Shown piece by piece: positions 1-12,500 of a stretch of 64,000 nt of DNA (position 1 is the stretch's first letter; each line of letters starts with the position of its first letter). This stretch comes from Ciona intestinalis (Eukaryota > Chordata > Ascidiacea > Phlebobranchia > Cionidae): the NCBI RefSeq assembly GCF_000224145.3, contig NC_020171.2, positions 2,132,619-2,196,618 on the forward strand, read 5' to 3'. The translations under genes were made by a program, and so were the position numbers. Under the pieces are notes generated by a model that was not told where the DNA came from, searched no databases, and saw nothing but the letters and a program-made list of their open reading frames with translations.

Positions 1-1216
1 CCGGTTTCTAGCTAGCGTAGTACGGTATTTTCAGAATATAGGCCAGTATGCAGCAGTCCCCTTTTATAACGTAACATATGTATAACGTAATTTCAGTTGC
101 CTCTTCGAAAACGTTAGCGAAGATAAGTTTGTTTAATGAACGAAGAGAAGGGAAATAACAGCAAAACAGCAGTTGTTAAAACATGTTATATGTTTAAAGC
201 GTGAGAAAGTGGGTCAGTTAAAAGGCGTGGCTGTTGAACCCTTAATCAGTAAAAATAGTTATGTTAAGCTTGGGTTAAAACGTATTTTTGGAATAGAACT
301 GTACTGATCAAGTCACATTAATCGCTAAACCGAAACCTAACATAGCGATTTATTATAAAACGGGGATGGCCGCGTACCAGTCTGTGTTTTACATTGTTAT
401 GACAAACGGTACTCGGAAAACGAACGGATAGCAGCCGTAGTGAGATAAAAGAAAGAGATAGAGAAGTTTGCTGAAGCGATGAATTTGCCAATGCAAACAG
501 CAAAGCTTGAAGCGTAACCTATTTATTATGGCAGAAAACTAGGTTAAAAAGTTACATGGTAATGTATGGCAGTGTAGAAAGGTACAGTATATTGTATTAG
601 GGTGACTGGGTATAGTTTTACTTGAAGTCAAAGCAACAGTAGTTGTACCAAGCTAATGTTAACGCTGTTGGGTTGCGTTGATCAGTTTATGCTCGCGCCC
701 ATTTCAACTTAAACGACTCTATAACGCTAGGTCGACAACTCGGTTTATTAACGAACAAACGAGTGGCATTGAGGACAAGCGTGACGACAGCAAGAGAACA
801 AGAAAGCTCATACTGCCCTCATAACGCAGAAATAAGATGGTTTTATAGCATACAGAACGCGTAGGAATGCAGTTCCACCAGGAACAGATAATAGGCACCA
901 ATGAATGGCAGGCTGTCATATCATTTCCTTACAATATTGTGAAACGCCGGATGTGTCGCTGAGTCATACAAAAAACATAGTAAACTAGCATAACAGTTGC
1001 GCCATATGTGATAGTTAAGCCAGATTTTAAACCCGACGCGGCCGTTTTGAACCTTCATGAGTTACGTAAAGTTTGGATAAACGTTAATCTTCGCTTAACC
1101 AAAGGAAAAATTAAATAGTATTGATAAGTGTTTGGCCATTTTTTGATATGTTTCACCATTCCGTAGCGTTAAGGCCTTTCTCTTGTAACCAGACCATACT
1201 ACTTAACGTTTGCAAT
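1..1216. other. Upstream flank of COMT, no gene recognised
   Basis: No exon, RNA gene or recognisable domain was found on either strand. Only short random open frames occur. It may hold the promoter and 5' UTR of the methyltransferase gene that follows. Confidence 0.5.
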
Positions 1217-1876
1217 ATGTTTCACGATGAGGAGTTTCCTCCCCGTATTCTGGATCACGTTATGAAAAACGCGATAAAAGGTGACGTCACAAACGTCATT
1301 GACGTCATAGACAAATATTGTTGGAGCGTGGAAATCGCGATGAATGTTGGTGACGTCAAAGGAGCGATTTTGGATAAGTCGTTTTTGGAAGCGTCGCCGA
1401 AAAATGTTCTGGAAATTGGCTGCTATTGCGGGTATAGCGCTCTTAGAATGAGTAGACTGCTAAAAGAAGACGCAAAGATATTCACCATAGAAGCAAGTTC
1501 ACAATACGCTGATGTTGCGCAGGAAATTATATCCTTTGCAGGCATGGAGAAAAAGGTGCAAATTCTGCGCGGTTTGAGCGACGAAGTTTTGCCAACTATT
1601 GCTGAAAAATGCGGGGTTCGGACTTTTGACTTTGTTTTTATTGACCATGCTAAAGAGCTTTATAAGCGGGATCTTATCATGCTGGAGAATCTTGGGTTAA
1701 TAAGGCAAGGAACGACTATTATGGCTGATAACGTCATATTCCCAGGTTGCCCAGATTACTTGGAGTATGTAAGAAATAGCCCGAAGTTTGAATGCACAAA
1801 CTACCCGTCGAAATTGGAATACTGCGAGAACAGAGAGGACGCGATGGAAAAATCAATTTATCTACCCGGAAATTAA
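1217..1876 (+). CDS. comt: Catechol O-methyltransferase, intronless
   Basis: Predicted to move a methyl group from S-adenosylmethionine to catechols such as dopamine, in the cytosol. The 219-residue product matches the length of soluble mammalian COMT (221). The SAM site shows as MNVGDVKG and VLEIGCYCGYSA. The magnesium and catalytic set is visible as FIDHAK (Asp, and the Lys that acts as base) and ADNV (Asp-Asn), and the late LEY Glu is kept. Human COMT has Trp where this protein has Ala in FIDHAK. An in-frame ATG at 1121 would add 32 residues; the 1217 start is preferred because MFHDEEFPPRILDHVM aligns from its first residue with the soluble form. No intron interrupts the frame. Family assignment is firm; exact substrates are not. 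Confidence 0.95.
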   Translation: MFHDEEFPPRILDHVMKNAIKGDVTNVIDVIDKYCWSVEIAMNVGDVKGAILDKSFLEASPKNVLEIGCYCGYSALRMSRLLKEDAKIFTIEASSQYADVAQEIISFAGMEKKVQILRGLSDEVLPTIAEKCGVRTFDFVFIDHAKELYKRDLIMLENLGLIRQGTTIMADNVIFPGCPDYLEYVRNSPKFECTNYPSKLEYCENREDAMEKSIYLPGN

Positions 1877-3112
1877 AAAGACGAACTTTATCGTATTCAT
1901 ATCATATATAGTATAGGGATGGGGTAAGATAAACTTTGTTTTTATTTTCTTTTATCGTCCTATTTGGTGGTAAATAAAATAAAAAAATGCTACAAAGTTC
2001 CCTTAGTATATACCGCATGTGTGAGATTCGACATGATGTGTATAAATGTTCATTTAAATAAATATAATTCCAACTAAAATGCAAAGGCTTTTTTTAGAAA
2101 GACGTCCGTATTTGTAAGTAAGTAAATGCAACTAATTTATCCTCGCATGACGGGGCAACAACAGTCGTTATAACACGCGTGTTCTGTTTCATACGCCTCG
2201 TGTTAGCTTACCAGTTACCACGTATATATGGAACTAGTTTATCCTTGCATGACAGGGCAACAACAGTTGTTATAACACGGGTGCTCTGTTTCATACGCTT
2301 CGTGCCCGCTGTAAGTTACCACGTACATGCCACTTTCGGCAACCTATTAGTAACCATTATTGGGTTAAAGCAACTCCTGCTAATGTCTTTCCCAAAGCAC
2401 GCATACGCCCACAATAATAGCAGGGACTCGGACCCATTTCCTCTTGAATAAATAAGCTGCGATTGCACAAAGTGGTAGCAGCGCCGGGGATCGTACCCAA
2501 ACCCCTATTGAATAAAGCATATGAATACTGAATGCAATCAATAAAAAATGCACCTGAAACTCTTCTACGAAGGTGCCGTACACTGCCGTTCAATTATGGC
2601 ACTTAATGATTGAGCCTCTCTATCTGTTTGTGCGGTGTGGGGTGTAATAAACGAATGCACCGTTTTACGACGGATTGTTTGACGAATTATATGTGTGCCG
2701 ACATCAATTTCCAATTCCTGTTATAAAGTTACATGTATATTGTTATGATAATAAAAAAATACCAAGTATTTCCTAATCGTGTTTTTTACAACCGACATTG
2801 CTTTTTTAGAGTCATGAAAATACGGTTATATATTTCTGTAAATGTTCCTTGTTTACTACCAAAACACCCTTGTTATAACGACTGTCGTTGCCCGTCACGC
2901 AGGGATAAATAAGTTATATTCTACTCCGTTACTCAAAAGCGCCGATAAACTAAAATAAAAACATAAACAATTTACGTCGGTCTATACGGGAGTCGTGATG
3001 ATATGGCTATATAATTTTTTAATGTTTTTGTTTACTACCAAATGGGACAAGAAAATATAATAAAAAGGTGTCCCATATTCCCCACCGTATAACAAAGATA
3101 CAAATTTAGTAC
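1877..3112. repeat. Spacer with MITE fragment and SINE copies
   Basis: Just after the COMT stop lies a partial MITE (about 1907-1990). Two SINE tail units in minus orientation follow (about 2140-2335), then a degraded SINE head to about 2500. About 2976-3092 is half a MITE ending in the GTGTCCCAT terminal sequence. No protein-coding exon is convincing here, although the last NLR exon could read into this MITE and stop at 3035. Confidence 0.55.
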
Positions 3113-6100
3113 CGTGGAGACGATTGAGTTCAAGCTTTGCTGTAGAAGTCTTTGTTCATGCTCGTTTGCATTACGTCCCATACCTCCTGCTTCGTCGTTA
3201 AAACACCCCCACATTGTAAGGCGGCAATTTATCTTCACTAAGATCCTACATATGTCTTCTACGGAACTGAGGTTGTTGCACATTATGTACATTTCATCAA
3301 CCTGTAAATTAATGAGTAAAACTTATATAGACTTTTAGTGAACTCTGAGCTGTGACCATTCTTGTATTTTGCTCACTTCTCTACAATGTAACACGTTTTT
3401 TAAAGAGAAATAAATATAAAGGTTTACATTAACAATTTGGTGACCGCTGGGTGAAAGAAATTGCCGTTAAGCGCCGTGCACACATATACATACGGTACAA
3501 CTTGCCCAGAAACACATACCCCCTACTTTGCAATACATTTTTTTAAATAGAAACAAAAAAGGTGTCTTACCGTTCCTCTCATGTTAATTATTGCGTCACA
3601 GATATGCACGAAAGCGTTCGAATCCATACTACAATTGTAGAATCCTAATCTGAAGACTTTTTTCGAAACATGGCGTAGTATCAGCCCTATAGCATGAGCT
3701 TCGCTGATAGAAAGCGACGTAAAACTGAAGTTGGCGTTGATGGAAGGAAAGCAGCTTGCCATGTACTTGGTGATCTCTCGGCTGTTAAACTCCCGCCCTT
3801 GCATCATTATGTCGAGAATCCTTTTCTTTGTAGAATCTGTTAAAAAAATATAAAGAAAATCAAGTATTGAAGTGGTTACTAATGGGTTGTCTAAATTGTC
3901 AGCCATGCATAAAGACAGTCACCCACAAAGTTACATACGTAGCAACTCGTAAGCGTGCACGAGATATATAAAACAGAACACCCGTGTTATAATGACTGTC
4001 GTTTTCTATTAATCAAGTTACATTACATTGTTATATTTGTGGCAAGGCTTAGTCCAGGAGTCACACTGTTAGCATAGACTTTCAATTTTAGCACGGGTGT
4101 TGGGGCAATGCGCAAAGTTAGACACATATGTCTCTTTTAGCCAAAGGATCTATAATATTTTTATTTTACCTTTCGGGCGTTGGTCTTGGCGTGCACATAG
4201 TTTTCTGTATTTCGACAGCGTGTTTTGTAAATACCAGTCTCCCTTTAGTTTTCGAGCCGCTGTATAAAATGAATGTATAGAAATGATGGAGTAGCACACC
4301 TTTAGAACATAATATCCAAATATCCTGATTGTGTTTTAAACTATTAACAATGGTCTATGGGAGTCGTAGCGATACGGTTTTATAATTCTTTAAATGTTCT
4401 TTGTTTACTACCAAATGTGACGAGAGAATAGAATGAAAAGGTGTCTCACCCCACCCTCCTTACGATAAATACGTACCTCGGAATCTGTACAACGCCTCTG
4501 GTCTAGGAATATTAAGTCGTCGTCGTATGATTACTCGTTTCTCTACAAAAAATAAAAGAAGAAGAATAAAGCGTAGCTGATATAATTCTAACGTATGTTC
4601 TACCTTTAGTATAGCTTTATATTACTGTGGAGTAAGATGGATACCATTAGCATATAATATCCCATAATTCGTAATCGTTTTTTAACCATTAACAACGCTA
4701 TTTCAGAGTCGTGAAACTACGGTATATTTTAATCTGTATATATTTTTTATTTAGCTCCCGCCAAAATCTCCCGCGTAAACTTCCCGCCAAATATAATTCT
4801 ATAACATATATTCATATTATATACACCTTTATACACAGAACCTTATATAGATACCTTTGTATCGTTTGTTGTCAATCAACAATCCAGAAACGAACCTTCT
4901 CACCACAGCCCAATGATCAGTATCCAGCTTCTCTTTCACAAACTTCTTAAAGTCACCAAAAGCCATATCAAATACAATATGATGCGCTGATAAATATTCC
5001 TGCAAGCATTGGTGCGAAAAGCAAAGCAGAGTGTCGTCATCATACAGCTTGTCTGTACACCCACGGTATCCCATTACACAAACCATAACGTCTTGTACTA
5101 AACTTGCATCAAGACCTTGAGCCTTCATTTCTCTATCAGTTATAAGCACTGTGCCTGCACGTGTAGCTTTATACGCGATTTGACCGAGTTTTTCTCGTAA
5201 GTTTGTTATATCAGCATGCTTCGTGTGCTTTGACCGCCGTAGCATTTCCAGCACTGTAGAAAATAGTTGCGTCGAAGTTGTGATGACGTCGATTTTGGTG
5301 TCCTCTTGTGAAAGATAGGCGTTCACCGTATAGTTTAGCATCAGCGGGTTCAAACATAGTGATAATAACTGTGGTGCGTTCTTGTTTATCGTATCCCACA
5401 GTACCTCAGCTTTGGCACCAGCAATGCGATGAAACAGCACTCTCATGTCGTTAAAGTTTAGGTCCTGAATATACACAGTGGTATGAGGTCGTAATCGAAT
5501 CGGTAATGGCAACATCATGTAAGGTCGTGACGTCACCAGCACTTGCGTCATCGGTAAAAAGTTCCCGCAGCATAAATTTGATATGACGTCACTCACGCAA
5601 GATTTTGTGACGTAGGATACTTTTGGGGGATTTTCTTTCATGGCCCAACGAGCCTGGTCGTACCCATCCAACATTATTGAGCATTTCGACTGATTTTTCA
5701 TCACCCATTCAAACGCTAGGTCCCTGGTGTGTTGGTCCAACTCAGGGTGCGCGAAATCCAACAGAAGTTCCTTTAATGTTATCAGTGTTGCACTGTCGTA
5801 GTTTAGGTTCATAAACTTTAAATGGAAACACACGCACCCGCAGCGAGTTTCTAAACGATCTGATAACACTGTTTTTCCACAGCCCGGATCCCCTGTGTAA
5901 TGTGGTATGCATATAGATGGATAAATGGACTTATTTAATCTTGCATGGCGGGGCAATGACATCATTCGTTAAAACAACGGGTGTTTTGTTCCATACACCG
6001 CTTGCTCGGTTACAAGTTACCACGTATGTAACTTTGTGCCGGGTAATTGTTTTTTCTGACTGGGTGAAAATTCAAACAACCCATACGTACAAACAAAGTA

Positions 6101-8108
6101 ATACCTATTAATGCGATGTATCGTTTTTCTTTCCATAACTGAATAAGTTCTTCGAAAGTTAAGTCTCCTTGTCCACCAATTAAAGAGCGGTCGGTAGATG
6201 GCGTATAGACGTCACCATCGGGCAGAAAACCCCCTTCGTAGAAAGACACCTGCAAAGCAACAGAAAAATGAATCAAAATAAACAGTCGTTATAACATGGG
6301 TCTTCTGTTTCATACACCTCGTGCCTGATTACGAGTTAACACGTATGAAACTTTGTGGGTGATTGCGTTTTTTGTATGGCTTACAATTTAGCCAGCAATG
6401 GTGGCAGCGGAGAACCTTGAACACGTAACCTCTGGGTTAAAGCCAGGCGCGCTATAACCACCGGAGTCCAGCTATCTACTTTTACGAGTCTCACCTTAGA
6501 TAGCCTGGGGGTTACAACGGGTGTATCGTGATTCTGATGGCTGTAAATGGCATTTACTTTTCGTTTCACTGCTATTGCTTCAATTACTTCTTCAATTGCT
6601 TGTTTCATCAAAGCAGTATCTGAAAACATTTAGAATTACCTACAATGCAAAACACCGTCGCTGCAGCACAGTGGTTAGCGTATCTGACTTTGGCATAGAG
6701 GATACATGTGAAAGAAGCTTGATACTGCTACCATTATGGGCGTATGTGTCCTTAAGCAAGACACCGAGGTGTATGAAACAGAACACCTGTGGTATAACGA
6801 CTGACGTTGTCTCACGCGAGGATACGGCAGTGACCATATTTATTTAAAAAGACTTTCTATATACCTTTTTCACGTACGCTGCCTGTTCTTGATGTACCTG
6901 TCGATTTAATACAGCAATTAGAATCATACTATGTTGATATGTACAGAGTTATATGATATTTAAAGATAAATAAAACACAACGTTTACAGTTTTCGCCACT
7001 ATGGGTTTGAGGCTTAATATTGCCAGTTGCCACCCTTACTGGCGCTTGCCACAACTAGTAAACGGGTACGAGGTGTATAAAACAGAACACCCGCGTTATA
7101 ACGACTGATGTGCCCCGTCACATGCAAGATTAAATAAGTTACATACATTCATTTATTCATAAATAGGTAAATAAATCCTTTTCCATGGTATCACCTGCGG
7201 GAATCTCCCTATCTATGACGCCACCACCAGCAACAGTTTGTATCGGGCAGCTAGAAATATTAAACTCGTTTTTGTTTCCGCTGTCAATTGTGACGAAGTT
7301 TTGTTGAAGTGTAATATTTCCAGAACCTGCTTTGGAACGTAGTTTATAATCAGCTTACCCTGTAAGAACTCGTGAATTGACATATATGTGCTATTTAAGT
7401 ATATAGTACTGTGAGGGCCATCGCAGACAAACTATTATATATTAGTGCGGGGGAAGATGGGACACCTTTAGCAGATAATTCCCAAGTGTCCTAATCGTGT
7501 TTTAAACAATTAACAACAGTCTATGGGAGTCGTGGGGATATAGTTTTATAAATCTTTTAGTGTTCTTTTTTTACTGATAAATGGGACGAAAAAATACAGT
7601 TAGTATGTGTCCCATCTTCTCCCACCCTACTGTATATTAGTGCGGGGGATTTCCTGAGCTCGAGCTTTCGAAACTACAAGCGAACTGAGACAACAAAGCA
7701 TGCATTTATTCATTAATTAATTATATTAGTTTGATATAAAATGGTCCATGTTTTCATTCCTTTTTATCGGTACCTTTTATCGTAAACAAAGAACATTCAC
7801 AGGATTATAAAACCGTATTCTCACGACTTCAAAACAGCGTTGGTAATTATTAAGAACACGGTTATGAAATATGGGATATTATGTGTTAACGACAGCCATC
7901 TTACCCAACAGCAGCACTGTATAGGTATTACAATCTACAGCTATATAGTAGGGGGGAAACTTCAGCACATAATATCTAAATACCATGATCCACACAGTGC
8001 TCTAATCTAGTCCTTACACGTACCTTCTGTACCGATTTGAGGCAACTGAGAAGTCAAGTCCGTTAGTTGTTCGGTTATCACTCGTTGACTTTCAAGAACA
8101 TTCTCCAT
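3113..8108 (-). CDS. NLR-type NACHT NTPase, probable innate immune sensor
   Basis: Nine exons join in phase, in transcript order: 8108-8024, 7353-7195, 6619-6495, 6249-6105, 5892-4855, 4542-4477, 4259-4170, 3836-3571, 3301-3113, giving about 721 codons. The NACHT domain shows Walker A GDPGCGKT (about residue 173), Walker B IMLDGYD (about 247), the sensor-like VLVTSRP and a late FSHQCLQEYLSA helix typical of NLR proteins. The last two exons look like the start of leucine-rich repeats (for example LGFYNCSMDSNAFVHICDAI). The N-terminus begins MENVLESQRVITEQL and shows no recognisable death, CARD or pyrin domain. The 3' end is uncertain: after 3113 the frame can run into a MITE and stop at 3035, or splice to an unseen exon. 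The role as a cytosolic danger sensor is inferred from the family. Confidence 0.8.
4285..4770. repeat. Two MITE copies inside NLR introns
   Basis: About 4285-4465 is a MITE of the first subfamily that fills almost the whole intron between the exons at 4542-4477 and 4259-4170. About 4605-4770 is the second subfamily (GTAAGATGGATACC end). The family is 200-230 bp long, has imperfect terminal inverted repeats (TAGGGTGGGGGAAGATGGG at one end and its complement at the other), is flanked by TA-rich sequence and has no coding capacity. Confidence 0.7.
5930..6470 (-). repeat. SINE copies in NLR introns
   Basis: About 5930-6065 is a tail-only unit. About 6280-6470 is a more complete minus-strand copy, reaching back to the tRNA-like head (complement of GGTTATAGCGCGCCTGGC near 6450-6470). 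The tail unit recurs through the window: GTAACTCGTAAGCGGGCA, then AACAGAACACCCGTGTTATA. Confidence 0.65.
6655..6840 (+). repeat. tRNA-derived SINE, plus orientation
   Basis: The head carries a tRNA A-box-like GCAGCACAGTGGTTAGCG near 6660. A B-box-like stretch, a conserved core and the AACAGAACACCTGTGGTATA tail follow. It lies in an intron of the NLR gene in the opposite orientation. This matches the general make-up of the composite SINE described from Ciona, but no database comparison was possible. Confidence 0.7.
7436..7925. repeat. Two MITEs in the first NLR intron
   Basis: About 7436-7640 is a near-complete first-subfamily copy with both inverted ends. About 7738-7925 is a second-subfamily copy (GGTCCATG end to the complementary GGATACC-type end). 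They sit between the start-codon exon and the second exon. Confidence 0.7.
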
Positions 8109-9539
8109 ATTCACAATTTTGATTCAATCCTAATCTTTCAGGTCTAAATTGCACTTGTTATTACTAGTGTCATAACATAAAGAACTGGAAAATTGAACCG
8201 ACAGCTTAAACAATATATAGTAGGGTGGGAGAAGACGGGACACCTTACGCACATAATATCGAAATATTTGATCGTGTTTTAAATAATTAACAACGGTCTA
8301 TTGGAGTCGCGAGAAAACGTTTTTATAATTCTTTAAATTTTCTTTGTTTTCCACTAAATGAGACAAGAAAATAGAATGTAAATGTGTCCCATCTTTCCCA
8401 CTCTACTATACATATCAGGTTAAGCATGATAGGTTGGGGTAAGATGGGACATGTTTTTATTCTCCTTTATTGTCTCATTTGGTAGTAAAACAATATCTAC
8501 ATGACTATAACAGTACCCTCACAACTGTGTAATATGTTCTATAACGGTATCTTACTCCACAGTAATGTACTATATTAAACATAAAACTCCAAAAGCTACT
8601 TTCCTAACTTGTAAACAAACTGTAAATACAAATAAAATGTAATCTTTACACAGTAAACTAAACACTGTACTACTAACTGTATCGCAGGCAAGGATTGCAT
8701 AGCACACCAGACACAACTTGCCTCAAACCCTATGCGTTGCTCACTTTGCGTGGGAAGAAAACAGGAATAAGGAAAACTTTAAGCACCGGTTTATAACTGC
8801 TCTATGTGCTTAGAGCTTTACTATTACAGATTTAAAACTAAAACTGTGAACTTTAAAATGTATAGTAATCTAACAGTTATTTTCTCTGGGCTACAAGTTC
8901 CACTCATACGCGTTCCAATAATCAAAACTGTAAACTTTAACATAAAAAGGCTACCGAACCGATCTTTTCTTTAAGGTTCCAACCAAACGATTGCCAAAAT
9001 AACTCTTTCACACTTATAATACACTTAGGAGCAAGAACATGTACCAACAATTGCCAGAAGATAACTTTCTCACTTATAATAAATAAATACACTTGCTGTT
9101 AACATAGCCATATTTATTACTTTTTTGTTTACTCTAAAATGCGTCTAAACGCTTTGTATGTAAACAACATACTTATAGTCTTCGGGAACGTGATGTGACT
9201 CATGTCAAGCTCGACTGTCTTGGTTCCGGGTTATTATAGGGAGCATACAAGGGGAATTTGTCGATGTAATAGCAATTGAAATTGCTTTGTTTTAAAATTT
9301 GAATGGATTTACTTAATTCCTAACGCAAAAAGTGGCTTTGGTTTTAAACTCTCTGAAAACACCCTTATACAACAATCAACACAACTTTGTAAATGTTCTT
9401 TGTTTAATACCAAATGGGACGTTAAAAGAAAATACTTACTCCAACACGTTAGTATAACGCAAACGCATGAGGTATACTGTGATAAACTACAAAAACACAA
9501 ACAAAATAGAATACTGGTTTCATACGCCCACAAAACTTA
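8109..9539. other. Spacer between NLR start and glutamate receptor end
   Basis: It contains MITEs at about 8217-8411 (first subfamily) and 8428-8580 (second subfamily). The remainder (8590-9300) is AT-rich with two similar stretches near 8990-9090. No exon was found. The NLR promoter and the 3' UTR of the receptor gene should both lie here, since both genes read leftward. Confidence 0.55.
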
Positions 9540-12500
9540 TCAATAAACATTTTTTCTTCTTTTAATTTTGGTTACCGAGTATGCTACGACTCTGGCCGTT
9601 TTAGGCGGCGAACTGTCGTTTGAATCTTCATATGATAAACCCGGTATACTAACACGCCTAACCGGACTGTTATATCTGTTGTTGTATTTGCCAGCCGCGT
9701 CAGAAGAGCTCCTAGCCCTACCCAACTGGTCGTTATGGCAAAATACAGTAGCAGGGGTTACGTTTTCCACCAGTTTTGGTGGGATATTTACACGTAAATT
9801 CTCAGGTACGGTTTCGGCCATATAGAAATTCATATTTCCGTTTTTTAGTGTGGGGGAACTTGGGGTAATATGATTTGGATGCTCCGTGACGTCATCTGCG
9901 TCACCCAAGGTGTAATTGTCCGTCACAGAACCCCTCATGACGTCAATATTGCTGACAGCACTTGCATTGGATACTCTTCGAAAATCTGGTAATGGGGTTT
10001 TCAAAAATACGTCTGTTTTCGTTTGCGCTGTCCCAGAATTGCTCTTTTTAACATATGTAGAATCATCGTCTGGTTTTATACTGCGCCGTTTCAGCTTCGG
10101 TGTGGCGATCCTCAACTCAAATGAAGGTATCTCTAATACTGGTCTGAATGGAAACGTTATAAAGGTTAGAGTTATGTGCAGGTACTGAACACACGTCTTG
10201 TGTCGGGAAACTATTGCACAAGGTTCTGTATATAAAATTATATTAATGTAATGTGTCGGGAATTGGCTATTTAAATTAGATTGGTTTCGTTTTATTGGGG
10301 CACTATAGCTTCTGGACCAGAGGTTATACGTTCGAGGCTCGACGCTGTCACCATTGTGGTCGGATGTGTCTTTATGGGCAAGACACTTAACGGCAATTGC
10401 TCCAACCCAGTGGTCACTAATGGATTGTAGCAATTGTACGGGTCTGAATGGGAACGTTATAAAGGTTAGAGTTATGTACAGGTACTGAACACACGTCTTG
10501 TGTCGGGAAACTATTGCACAAGGTTCTGTATATGATATTATATTAATATAATAGGTTGATGTAGGGATTGTATATTTACACAGCGTTCGTTGCTTCTTAT
10601 TGGGGTTAGAGCGCTGGCCTCTTGAACAGAGGATATGGGTTCGAAGCTCAGCACTGCTGCTACTATTGTGGGCGTATATGTGACCTTGGGCAAGACATTT
10701 AACAGCAGTTGCTCTAACTAAATAGTTCCTTATGGTTTGTCTAAAATCTAAATTGTCAGCCATTAAAAAAAACAACCACCCACAAAGATACGTATGGTAA
10801 CTCGTAAGCTGGCATTATGAACATCTGTGTTGTAACGACAGTCATCGTCGCTAATTGTTTGTAGCAATTGTCAGCCAGATGTAGTTTATCTACTTACGAT
10901 AAATATTTTTCTTTCTTAGCATCCACTTTATTACTTCTTCCATCCATCTCCGTCTTACTTCTCCACAGCGATGGTCGTTCCTCTGATGACGTCATCATTA
11001 ATGACGTAATATCAGGTGCGCTCACGGAGAGACTTCGTCGCCGTAGAATGTCGCTCTATGAAATATACAACAACGATATGAGGGGGAAATGACGTCATAT
11101 AATCGTGACGTCACCATAAAAATACGTCACAAATAAAAAATATTTTATTTTTAAATCCTAAAGTCTTGAGTATTCCATACAACACCAGTGTACATGATTA
11201 ACCCATGACGTCACTCCGTGATGACGTCACTATTATATGACACCATTATAACTACCAGATACATATAAGCATAAACGCATATGAGAGTTCGTATTTACCT
11301 GTTGTATGTTATCTTCTATATAAGAAGGGAACGAAACCTTCTTACTTGTGGTGGTCGCATCCCCAGCGCTTGATGCTCTTCGTATACCTTTGGTGAGGTT
11401 TATTAAAGATATTTGGTCATTCAGCATACGAGATAATGGGTAAAGGAACATAATAGGTCATTAATGTATGTGAACTGCTGTGGTATAGTGTTAGTTTATT
11501 GCAAAGAATGTTCACAATTTAGCAGTAAATAAAATAGTTACAGAATTATCTAACAGTATTCTCACGACTCTAAAAGAGCGTTTTTTGTGTCAAAACATGA
11601 CTAAGAAATATGGGATATTATGTTCTAACGACACCCACCCTATTTAATAGTACTATACATCTATTCTGTCTACTCTTTTATGCAATGCTAAATTATTTTG
11701 TCAAAAAGCTTTATACCAGTACAGTATATACCTATATACATGTATATAGTCCAGCTAACTCAAACCCCGTTCCAAAGCTTTATAAATATAAGTTTTAATG
11801 AAGTGTTTTTAAAGATATACAATGCGATATAAAAGAACTAATTCTACCTATACTGCCTATAATTAAATATACAGTAACCTATTTTAGACCTATAATGTCT
11901 TACAAGTATATATTATATTATAACTCACCTAGTCTCTGTATCCCTACTATGCCATCCCTTGGAACAAAAGGTGTGAATGACACCTGAAAAAAAAGAAAAA
12001 CAGGCGCAAGTTACGATTAACAGGCACCTTCTAAAACTAAGACCAATTATCATAGTACAGCCTTGATGATTATGGCGTTAACGAAACAATTAACGAGCAT
12101 GTATTGTTACAACAACATTAATTGTATACCATAGATAATCTTAAGGTACCTAATGGTTGGCTTAGACGAATGATGTCACTTATTTATCCTCGCATGTTGG
12201 GGCAACGACAGCCATTACAACACGGGTGTTCTGTTTCATTCACCTCGTGCCAACTTACGAGTTACCACGTATAACTTTGTGGGTGGTTGTTTTTCTGCAT
12301 GTTTGATAATCTGGACAACCCATAAGGACCACTGGGTTTGGGCAATTACTGTTAAACGATAATCGTTAAACTAAATATGTCAAATAACGTACCTTCCGAA
12401 ACCGAGCATTATCAGACCTATCGCCTGACCCGCAGTTCTCACAATTCCTCGAGTTGTTTCTTCTACCCTTCGTTTTAAATGAAGCGGCCACATGCCAGGA

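Noticed and set aside
6655..6840. tRNA gene suggested by A-box and B-box-like sequence (also near 10333, 23160 and 42190)
   Set aside because: No cloverleaf arms could be formed and the boxes are followed by the shared SINE core and tail, so these are SINE heads.
9540..10775. One 411-codon open frame as a separate gene
   Set aside because: Only its last 200 codons are the C-terminal exon of the glutamate receptor; the rest reads through a duplicated intron and two SINEs.
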